The position numbers and the translations under genes are program-made. Of a stretch of DNA of 64,000 nt, positions 57,491 through 64,000 are shown in pieces. The stretch spans positions 408,853-472,852 of the forward strand of contig NZ_QAJL01000005.1 in the NCBI RefSeq assembly GCF_003852525.1. The letters are read 5' to 3'. Numbering within the stretch: position 1 is the stretch's first letter; every line of letters starts with the position of its first letter. The notes below the pieces were generated by a model, which saw only the letters and a list, made by a program, of their open reading frames with translations, ran no database searches and was not told the DNA's origin. This DNA comes from Pedobacter sp. KBW06. Its GTDB lineage: Bacteria; Bacteroidota; Bacteroidia; Sphingobacteriales; Sphingobacteriaceae.

Positions 57491-60268
57491 ATTTTGCTTT
57501 TCGAGCTGCAATATTTTATGGAGGAAGCTGTAAATGATCGTTTCATGGGCCCTTGGCTCCGTGGCGAACAACCTGTTGATGTGCATGTGAAAAAGACTGC
57601 AAAACAGGGACCTCCGGTTTTCGGGCGTGCTTTCCGCTAAAGTATGGTTAAAGGAACGGATCAGCTCGTTGGGGATGGCATGAAGTACATGATCCAGGCT
57701 TCCAAAGGGATATTCTTCCAGGAAAAGGCCCCACTCCCTGTTTACCTTTTTGAACTCCCTGCTGGTCATGCCGTGTTCTTCCTCAAATGATTGCTGAACA
57801 TTTCGGATAAATACCGCCTGTTCTCCCTGGTTCAGCTCAAGTGTCCCCAGTACTGCTTTCATCAATGCCGTACAATTTGCATATTTAGTAAACAGATCCG
57901 GATTGCTATCCAGAAGACTTAAAGCATAATTGCTGTCGGCCGTAAAATGATGCTCTGTCAGCGCCATCTGCGCCGCGCCGTAACGTTCTGTTTCCCGGTG
58001 ATAGGTCTTCAGCTGAACGTCTGTAATGATCCCATCCGACAAGTCCTCTGCCAGTATTTCCATTAACCTGCTGATGTAAAAATATCCTTCTTCTTCCCGG
58101 TTCAGCTGCAGCCTTAACCTGAGGTGCGGAGCCGGATCATTGTACCGGATAAAGAACCAGGTTTTAAAATTCCCGGAATACCTTTCTATGAATTTTCCGA
58201 TCAGCGAAGTAAGGAGGAAGTCTGTCCGTTCCTCATGACAGTAAATCTCAAAATAGAGCCAGTCTTTCCCCGGAACGATGACCCGTTCGACGTCCTTATG
58301 TGCTGCTTTTTTTAGCGGCGTATGTCCGGAATACAATAATTCGCCGTGATTTAGCGTGAGGAGAATCTGACTGAAGTAATTCTTTCCAGATTCATCTCTA
58401 AATACTTGATTACTAGCAATAATACATTCACTTATAACGAAATCGTTGTATTGTTTCAGGTAGGATTTAAAGTGAAAAAGATCGGTTTCATTCTCTTTAT
58501 CGAAGCATAGAGTCTGGTCTCCGTTTCCTGCAGAGAAGTACCGGCCTACCCCCATTTTATCCAGCAGGGAAAGGACTGGCTCCTGCCCCAGATCAGAGGC
58601 TTTGATCCTCCATTTTGCCGGGGATAAAACCAGGTTTTTGTATTGGACCCTGGGGTAAAAATCCAGGCCGGGTAAGAGCGACTGGATGTCAAACAAGATC
58701 TGAGTCCGGACTCGCTGATGTTGCAAATCACATAGAAAGCGATAAACGGACAGGTCAGACCGGCTGTAGTTATAAGCAGAAGCGAGCCTTGGGACCAGTC
58801 TTTTCCCATATTGTGCGGAGAGCAGGATGATTTCTCCGTTTTTTACCGTAACCAGGAGGTCATTTAAAGAGATGGGCTGCCCGCTGCAGGAGTAATTTAG
58901 AATGGGAAGTTCGTGGTCATAAATCCCCTTTCTTCGGTTTATATTGTCGACTTTTCCTTCAGCCATGTATGCCAGATCGAAGAAAATCACCTCCGGATTG
59001 GCTGCTGATTCTGCGGCCGCAATCTGTTTACAATGTGATTCTACCGCCTCGCTGGCCATGGTAAACCTGCCGGCCAGCGCATTAGCAGTGCAGCCGCCCA
59101 CTTGTTCCAGTACCACCAGATCATCCGCAAATCTTGCTAAAGCGCTAAAGCTGTTCGCCGGCTTTATCTTGCTGTCTGACTGTTGGTTGTTTTCTATATT
59201 TTCCAGTTTAATGACTTGTTTTCCATCTCCCCTGAGCATCTCTTTGAGCAAAGTCCAGGCAAAGGCTCCCGGATGAGCTGCTGCCGGTGCAGCATTGCCA
59301 ATGGCATCCCTCAGTTCATGCGCTAAATCTGTTGCGGCAGCAGCGCCGGCAAGGTCTCCGTAACCAATTCCCAGCTCCGGATCAAGGACCATCATTAAAG
59401 GCAATTCCTGAGATTCAAAGCGTCTTTGGAATTCGCTGGAAAAGGACTTAAGTCCCTGGTTTTCTTGTGCTGAGCTGATCGATGTTAAATGGTCTATACA
59501 TGCAGGTAAGTGCGCTAAAGCGGCTTTACCGACCCCACCCGAACACACCTTACGCTCCGCGATGAGGTATTGCTCTTCTGTGTCGTTGAGGGCTTGCCCG
59601 CTCCGTCCAAAGTAATCCGGTCCGATGATATTGGGGTTGAGGTCTGTGAAAAGCAGTTGTAAATCAAGCATCGCCCTGAGAATTCCTGTCAGTACTTCTT
59701 CGGAGACGGCACGGTCAGCAGCGAAATCACATATGGCGGCATACCTTGCTTTCTTACTGCAGAAATCCAGCAATTCTGTGATGAACGTGCTTTTTTCGAT
59801 TTCAGCCAGTTCAAACACCTGTTCCTGCAGGGAAATGAAGCGGATGTTCCTGGAGGTTGAATAAGTACTTGAATTTGAGAAATAGAGGCGATCTGAGGAG
59901 GTTAAGTCCTCGTTTGATATCTGAAGGTCATTGCGGTAAGACCAGTCTTTAAAACGGTGCAAATGCTGCTTACGGGAAAAGACAACTTCCGTTGTTCCGG
60001 CTGTTAATTCCGCGACTGCAAAACCGGCAAAGCTGCCATATGGTGTTCCCCGGTATTTGGAGCGGTTGAAATACTTCCATATCGTAAACTGTATTTTCGG
60101 ATCTAAATCCGTCAGTTCATGGGCTTTAACTGTTTTAATTTTATCGTAGAAGGCACTGGAAGAAAAGCTGATAGCTATTTTTAGCTCTTCCCATACTTCA
60201 ACTAACTGATCTGTAATGGAGAATGCCGGGATTCTTAAAAGAACGACAGGGCTGATGGTTGTTTTCAT
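57464..60268 (-). CDS. LanB-type lantibiotic dehydratase, full length
   Basis: A 934-residue protein with both parts of a class I dehydratase. Residues 1 to about 640 are the glutamylation part, opening ISPVVLLRIPAFSI and containing KYFNRSKYRGTPYGSFAGFAVAEL (the R-x-TPFG-like signature of LanB N-termini) and NRRKGIYDHELPI. Residues about 660-930 are the SpaB-C-type elimination domain (DWLYFEIYCHEERTDFLLTSLIGKFIE, WFFIRYNDPAPHLRLRLQL). Such enzymes add glutamate from Glu-tRNA to Ser/Thr side chains and eliminate it, giving dehydroalanine and dehydrobutyrine. No LanC cyclase, protease or peptide exporter is found in the window. Its 3' end overlaps the kinase gene by 27 bp. Confidence 0.9.
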   Translation of the reverse strand: MKTTISPVVLLRIPAFSITDQLVEVWEELKIAISFSSSAFYDKIKTVKAHELTDLDPKIQFTIWKYFNRSKYRGTPYGSFAGFAVAELTAGTTEVVFSRKQHLHRFKDWSYRNDLQISNEDLTSSDRLYFSNSSTYSTSRNIRFISLQEQVFELAEIEKSTFITELLDFCSKKARYAAICDFAADRAVSEEVLTGILRAMLDLQLLFTDLNPNIIGPDYFGRSGQALNDTEEQYLIAERKVCSGGVGKAALAHLPACIDHLTSISSAQENQGLKSFSSEFQRRFESQELPLMMVLDPELGIGYGDLAGAAAATDLAHELRDAIGNAAPAAAHPGAFAWTLLKEMLRGDGKQVIKLENIENNQQSDSKIKPANSFSALARFADDLVVLEQVGGCTANALAGRFTMASEAVESHCKQIAAAESAANPEVIFFDLAYMAEGKVDNINRRKGIYDHELPILNYSCSGQPISLNDLLVTVKNGEIILLSAQYGKRLVPRLASAYNYSRSDLSVYRFLCDLQHQRVRTQILFDIQSLLPGLDFYPRVQYKNLVLSPAKWRIKASDLGQEPVLSLLDKMGVGRYFSAGNGDQTLCFDKENETDLFHFKSYLKQYNDFVISECIIASNQVFRDESGKNYFSQILLTLNHGELLYSGHTPLKKAAHKDVERVIVPGKDWLYFEIYCHEERTDFLLTSLIGKFIERYSGNFKTWFFIRYNDPAPHLRLRLQLNREEEGYFYISRLMEILAEDLSDGIITDVQLKTYHRETERYGAAQMALTEHHFTADSNYALSLLDSNPDLFTKYANCTALMKAVLGTLELNQGEQAVFIRNVQQSFEEEHGMTSREFKKVNREWGLFLEEYPFGSLDHVLHAIPNELIRSFNHTLAESTPENRRSLFCSLFHMHINRLFATEPRAHETIIYSFLHKILQLEKQNLHLVKLDR

Positions 60269-60646
60269 ACTTACAAATTCCTATAGAATACCAGGAGGAA
60301 CAAAATCTATTACGCAAACGAGCTGATCTATTACGTGAATTTTTCAGCTGTTTTAAACCTTTTGCCCTTATTTGAGTCCTTATAGCAGCCCGCAAAGGTA
60401 AAGCGGATGAAAGCTACTGATGAAAGCAGAAAAAAAACATCATAATTATTAACAGGGACATCGGTTCCGGCAATTTGCCATGACGATAATACACTATTAA
60501 GATAGTTAAGTCATAAAAAAGTAATAGCCTACTAAATTTCAATCTAAACATCAATTAATCAATATATTAGCGTTTAAACATCAGGCCTATAGCATAAAAA
60601 TACATAACTAACAATTCAATTATTCATAGCACTAAACCCAAATTCT
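60269..60646. other. 378-bp divergent region between lanB and the L,D-transpeptidase
   Basis: The half nearest lanB holds the phased repeat pair (60308-60340). The rest (60345-60646) is AT-rich with no ORF over 12 codons that looks real, no tRNA and no clear terminator. It should contain the promoters of both genes. Confidence 0.6.
60308..60340. promoter_or_regulatory. 21-bp-phased direct repeat upstream of lanB
   Basis: TATTACGCAAAC (60308-60319) and TATTACGTGAAT (60329-60340) share their first seven bases and stand 21 bp apart. The first unit is 40 bp upstream of the lanB start. This is the cleanest pair of the locus. Confidence 0.6.
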
Positions 60647-61438
60647 ATGATGAGATACCTTTTTGGTGGAGCAGGATTAATTACGATGGCGGTTGCCTTC
60701 ACCATGATAAACCGGGAGCCGGTAACTCCCCAGATTAACCCGGTTGTAATTCCAACTGAAGATAGCCTGTACAACAGGCATGTCAGTAACATTTACCAGT
60801 CTGCACACCTTGCCGAAAGCGGGTTAACCCCATTAGTTTTTGAAAAAGCCCTTACCGGTTTTTACAACCTTAAAAAGTCCGGACAGGTGTCTGCCGGCAA
60901 GTCCATTTTAACCATTGCAGATTTCGACCAGAACAGCACGAGTAAGCGTCTGTGGATCATCGATCTGGACAAAAAGAAACTCCTGCTGAATACCTGGGTT
61001 GCCCATGGCCAGCGTAGTGGAAATGATAAAGCCACCCGCTTTTCTAACCTTAATGATTCCTTTCAAAGCAGTATCGGATTTTACCTGACCGCGGAAATTT
61101 ACCACGGACAGCATGGTAAATCATTGAGGCTTGATGGAATGGACGAAGGATTCAACTCCAATGCCCGCAAACGTTCCATTGTTGTTCATGGGGCAGATTA
61201 CGTGAGCCAGGGGACGATCAATGCATTGGGCAGGCTCGGAAGGAGTCAGGGCTGCCCGGCAGTGGCGCCAGAACTGGCAAATACGGTGATCAATACCATT
61301 GAAGGAGGAACGGTTTTATTTATCAATGTAACCGATCATTACTATACTTCCAGGTACCTGAATGAACATATTGCCGCGCAATATGCAGCTGCAGACACTG
61401 TTGATCATGAGCTGACCCACAATGCTTTGAGTATTTAG
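60647..61438 (+). CDS. YkuD_2-type murein L,D-transpeptidase family protein
   Basis: A 263-residue protein with an N-terminal membrane anchor or signal (RYLFGGAGLITMAVAFTMI). The catalytic region (about 85-225) has the pattern of the L,D-transpeptidase catalytic-domain family of Bacteroidota: LWIIDLDKKKLLLNTWVAHGQRSG, SIGFYLTAEIYHGQHGKSL, VVHGADYV and the active-site segment LGRSQGCPAV with the nucleophilic Cys. It would cross-link or trim peptidoglycan, or tether proteins, in the periplasm. It is divergent from lanB and transcribed alone. Confidence 0.85.
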   Translation: MMRYLFGGAGLITMAVAFTMINREPVTPQINPVVIPTEDSLYNRHVSNIYQSAHLAESGLTPLVFEKALTGFYNLKKSGQVSAGKSILTIADFDQNSTSKRLWIIDLDKKKLLLNTWVAHGQRSGNDKATRFSNLNDSFQSSIGFYLTAEIYHGQHGKSLRLDGMDEGFNSNARKRSIVVHGADYVSQGTINALGRLGRSQGCPAVAPELANTVINTIEGGTVLFINVTDHYYTSRYLNEHIAAQYAAADTVDHELTHNALSI

Positions 61439-61462
61439 AGTTCATTAAATACATCATATTCA

Positions 61463-61492
61463 GAGGCAGGCTAAATTGTCCTGCCTCTTTTT
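61463..61492 (+). terminator. Rho-independent terminator
   Basis: A perfect 8-bp stem GAGGCAGG (61463-61470) / CCTGCCTC (61480-61487) is followed by a T run (61488-61492). Confidence 0.85.
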
Positions 61493-61542
61493 CATCTTAA
61501 AAACAGGAACAATTGTTTATCTTGCTTTCCCAAAGCCTGTTT

Positions 61543-62127
61543 ATGTTCCAGCCAATCTTACAACATATCAATCGGTATGTCCCTCTGAATGAAACTGAAG
61601 AAGTCCTCATCGCCGAAAAACTGAAATACCTCCAGCTGAAAAAGAAAGCGCTGATTTTAACAGAGGGAAAGATCTGTTCTGCCAATTATTTCGTGGTAAA
61701 AGGTTGTCTGAGGATGTATTTTTTTGACGATAAGGGAGCAGAACAAACCACGCAGTTTGCAATTGAAAACTGGTGGATCAGTGATTATACCAGTCTGGAA
61801 AACCGCATTCCTTCCGGATTTCAGATTCAGGCAGTAGAAGTATCAGAGGTCATTGCTTTTGAAAAAAACAGCGAGAAGGAACTTTTTGACAAGGTACCCA
61901 AGCTGGAAAGGTATTTTCGCCTGATCCTGCAGCGTGCCTATTCTGCCGTTCAGACCAGGACAAAATTCCTCCATACCCTATCCAGAGAAGCGCAATATCA
62001 CCAGTTCAACGATGCATTTCCAGAATTCGTTCAAAGGGTGCCCCAGTATATGCTGGCCTCTTACCTTGGCTTTACCCCTGAATTTCTGAGTAAAATCCGC
62101 GCCAGGAAGGGAAAGAGAATTTCTTAA
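61543..62127 (+). CDS. Crp/Fnr-family transcription regulator
   Basis: From ATG 61543 this is a 194-residue regulator with a cyclic-nucleotide-binding-like domain (ILTEGKICSANYFVVKGCLRMYFFD, then QTTQFAIENWWISDYTSL) and a C-terminal helix-turn-helix (VPQYMLASYLGFTPEFLSKIRARKG). It lacks the cAMP phosphate-binding motif, as usual for this branch. A TTG at 61513 could extend it but adds no conserved sequence. It lies 108 bp before the carboxymuconolactone decarboxylase-like gene, a pairing common in Bacteroidota, so it probably regulates that gene. Confidence 0.85.
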   Translation: MFQPILQHINRYVPLNETEEVLIAEKLKYLQLKKKALILTEGKICSANYFVVKGCLRMYFFDDKGAEQTTQFAIENWWISDYTSLENRIPSGFQIQAVEVSEVIAFEKNSEKELFDKVPKLERYFRLILQRAYSAVQTRTKFLHTLSREAQYHQFNDAFPEFVQRVPQYMLASYLGFTPEFLSKIRARKGKRIS

Positions 62128-62235
62128 ACCAGGTTAAGTTTTTTTAAGGCTTTTGATGCCGAAATTTGAACTGAAATTTAAACATCGTATAGCATGAAGC
62201 GATCATTGCTTCAGAGAAAAAACAACAATATAGTT

Positions 62236-62682
62236 ATGAAAGATAGAATTGATATTCAAAAGACCAATCCAAAAGCTTATCAGGCGATGTTCGCATTGGA
62301 AGGCTTTTTAAACGAAAGTTCCCTTAGTAAATCTCATAAAGAGCTGATCAAGATCAGGGCTTCACAAATCAATGGCTGTGCCTTTTGCCTGGACATGCAT
62401 ACTAAAGATGCCAGGAAACACGGAGAGACTGAACAGCGGATTTATACCCTGAGTGCCTGGAGGGATACCTCATTTTTTACTGAAGAAGAAAAGGCCATTC
62501 TTGCTTTAACAGAGGAGGTTACTTTGATTCCTTCAGGGGTATCGGAAGAAACCTATGGCCGTGCTGCTGAATTGTTTACTGACTTGCAGCTCTCTGAAAT
62601 TATCATGGCAGTGGTAACCATCAATGCCTGGAACAGGATTGCCATCAGTACCCACAGGAAACCCGAACAGGACCGGGTTTAG
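62236..62682 (+). CDS. Carboxymuconolactone decarboxylase/AhpD-family protein
   Basis: From ATG 62236 this is a 148-residue protein of the AhpD-like fold. It has the redox pair of Cys and the following His in KIRASQINGCAFCLDMHTKDARKHG, the family signature. Members act as alkylhydroperoxidase-type antioxidants or, less often, in ring cleavage; the CxxC points to the first. An ATG at 62194 in frame would add 14 residues of low-complexity sequence (RSLLQRKNNN) and is less likely. A strong terminator follows. Neighbour to a Crp/Fnr regulator. Confidence 0.88.
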   Translation: MKDRIDIQKTNPKAYQAMFALEGFLNESSLSKSHKELIKIRASQINGCAFCLDMHTKDARKHGETEQRIYTLSAWRDTSFFTEEEKAILALTEEVTLIPSGVSEETYGRAAELFTDLQLSEIIMAVVTINAWNRIAISTHRKPEQDRV

Positions 62683-62689
62683 AAAAAAG

Positions 62690-62735
62690 AAAGCCCCCTC
62701 TGCTTTGTTTAACACAAATCCGGAGGGGGCTTTTT
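62690..62735. terminator. Bidirectional terminator
   Basis: AAAGCCCCCTC (62690-62700) pairs with GAGGGGGCTTT (62723-62733), with T tracts on both strands. It lies between the converging AhpD-like and metalloprotease genes. Confidence 0.85.
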
Positions 62736-62750
62736 AATGTGGTAAATAAT

Positions 62751-64000
62751 TTACGATTTCGGATTCAATGCGTTATTGATGCGCACCAATAAATCCTGTA
62801 AATGATATTTACTCAAACCTGTTGCTGCAGGAATGGCAAGGCGGACATCTTTGGCTAAGCCAGCCATGTGCGCACGGCTAATGCTGGATACATCTGAACT
62901 TGTAGGATCAGAAGACCTCATTCCAGGGAAACCACCGGGAGCGGCCGATGAAGGCGCTACCATCAGCTTACTCAGGTTGTCTATGTAAGCTTTCTGAAGG
63001 TTTCTTCTGTACACGTCGATGTTCTTATGACTGTACAATTCAGACCAGATTCCGCTTTTAAGGTCGGCAAACAGATGCTCCGCAGTATAGGCTTTGGCAC
63101 CACTCATTACCTCTGCATTGATGAGTTTGCCAATGGTATTGGCATTCAGGAATCTCGATAAAGTACTTTTCTGAATTCCCTGAAAAACATCTACAGGATT
63201 AATCCCTGTGCGTTCGATCAATTCTTTGTTAATTAACCAGGTTGGGCTGGTAAACAATTGTGCATTTAAAAAGGTCATTGCTTCCTTTTGTGTTGCATAA
63301 GGAACAGCGACAAAAGAGGCACCGTTTTCTTCTACTGTTTTAGGTGTAGAATAGATTCCTCCGATATTTTTTGCTACATGGCCCATGTAGCGGCCATATT
63401 GACCTACCAGTTCGCCATATAACGTTTTTGCATTCTGGTAACCTTCATTTGGCTCTTTGCTCCAGGTCAATAAATTCGGCAAAATGCGTTTTAAGTTCTT
63501 AATTCCATAAGCAGAAGCCAGCATGGCATTGTCGCCAAGGTCTTCGTTCTGGTTGCGGGGATCATTTGGATCACTTTCTGTTCCGAAGATCAGGCGTTTG
63601 TTTCCGGAGATCCTGCTGATGATGTTTTTGTTGGAGCTCGCCAGTTCCTCTTGCGGGCCCTTAAACTCAGGCGTCCATTTATAACCCCATTCGATTGCCC
63701 ATAAATCGTAATCACCGATTCTTGGGAAAATTCCTTTGGAGCTGATGTTATCTTCCGGCTGAGCAACATAGTTGAAACGGGCATAATCCATGATTGATGG
63801 CGTGTGTCCATTTTTTTCCACCCATTGTTTGTCTCTTAATTTTTCTACCGGTACAGTTGCTGAAGATCCGAAATTATGACGCAATCCCAGGGTATGTCCG
63901 ATTTCATGAGAAGACACAAAACGGATCAGTTCTCCCATCAGTTTATCGTCGAAAGTCATTTTCCGTGCTGCAGGGTCAACTGCTGCGGCCTGGATCAGGT
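62751..64000 (-). CDS. Zinc-dependent metalloprotease, C-terminal part (runs off the window)
   Basis: The reading frame stays open to the right edge of the window, so the visible 416 codons are the C-terminal part of a larger protein. A Met at 63959 opens the longest in-window reading, but sequence continues upstream in frame (DPAARK before it). The zinc site HEIGHTLGLRHNFG (HExxHxxGxxH) is followed by a met-turn-like SIMDYARFN, typical of the metzincin-like DUF4953/DUF5117 proteases of Bacteroidota. The remaining 300 residues are mostly helical, with repeated segments such as YGRYMGHVAKNIGG. It is probably exported, but the signal peptide lies outside the window. Confidence 0.88.
   Translation of the reverse strand, partial: LIQAAAVDPAARKMTFDDKLMGELIRFVSSHEIGHTLGLRHNFGSSATVPVEKLRDKQWVEKNGHTPSIMDYARFNYVAQPEDNISSKGIFPRIGDYDLWAIEWGYKWTPEFKGPQEELASSNKNIISRISGNKRLIFGTESDPNDPRNQNEDLGDNAMLASAYGIKNLKRILPNLLTWSKEPNEGYQNAKTLYGELVGQYGRYMGHVAKNIGGIYSTPKTVEENGASFVAVPYATQKEAMTFLNAQLFTSPTWLINKELIERTGINPVDVFQGIQKSTLSRFLNANTIGKLINAEVMSGAKAYTAEHLFADLKSGIWSELYSHKNIDVYRRNLQKAYIDNLSKLMVAPSSAAPGGFPGMRSSDPTSSDVSSISRAHMAGLAKDVRLAIPAATGLSKYHLQDLLVRINNALNPKS

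Overview
The window looks like chromosome from a Bacteroidota bacterium of the Sphingobacteriaceae, most like Pedobacter. The signs are SusC/SusD pairs with a FecR neighbour, many SPII lipoproteins and '...AQ' signal peptides, DUF4270/DUF5018-type proteins, start codons without Shine-Dalgarno sequences, and promoters of the Bacteroidota type (TTTG about 19 bp before TAnnTTTG). I see no rRNA, tRNA, insertion sequence, prophage or CRISPR array.

Layout. 1-10.3 kb is a polysaccharide utilisation locus: end of a FecR anti-sigma factor, a SusC transporter with a signalling domain, SusD, a small lipoprotein, a GH35 beta-galactosidase and a GH110 alpha-1,3-galactosidase. This fits uptake and trimming of galactose-capped glycans. 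10.3-29 kb is mixed: DUF808 membrane protein, Tat-exported phosphoesterase, alpha/beta hydrolase, a 34-residue membrane peptide, GH20 hexosaminidase, an RprXY-like two-component pair, DUF4270 and Kelch lipoproteins, a HxlR/SDR pair, a class A beta-lactamase, a prephenate dehydrogenase, ribB, a yiaA-hypothetical-araC operon and secreted proteins. 29-36.7 kb is an efflux operon: RND adaptor, a single protein that fuses the RND permease to its TolC-type outer-membrane channel, a 30-residue membrane peptide and a LytS/LytTR pair. 36.7-43.8 kb holds a 23-residue-repeat protein, Crp-like regulator, quinone reductase, ExbD, a PepSY-like paralogue, GNAT/MocR and a phosphoesterase.

43.8-51.7 kb is a Ter-type phospho-signalling module. 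A four-gene operon encodes two TerY-like vWA proteins, a PP2C phosphatase and a Ser/Thr-kinase-like protein, with a large PAS histidine kinase and TerD beside it. 51.8-54.7 kb has a methyltransferase-MFS pair, a cupin and an outer-membrane barrel.

54.7-60.6 kb is the most unusual part: a compact peptide-modification locus. It has a LytTR response regulator, a LytS kinase, a full-length LanB-type dehydratase and, between the two regulators, a 56-residue open reading frame on the minus strand that looks like a lanthipeptide precursor. Its C-terminal part is packed with Thr and Ser but has no Cys, and no LanC cyclase is nearby. The upstream regions of the regulator gene, the precursor/kinase pair and lanB share 12-bp direct repeats phased at exactly 21 bp. 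I read these as the regulator's operators, which would make the locus one self-regulated unit. The window ends with an L,D-transpeptidase, a Crp/Fnr-carboxymuconolactone decarboxylase pair and a truncated zinc metalloprotease.
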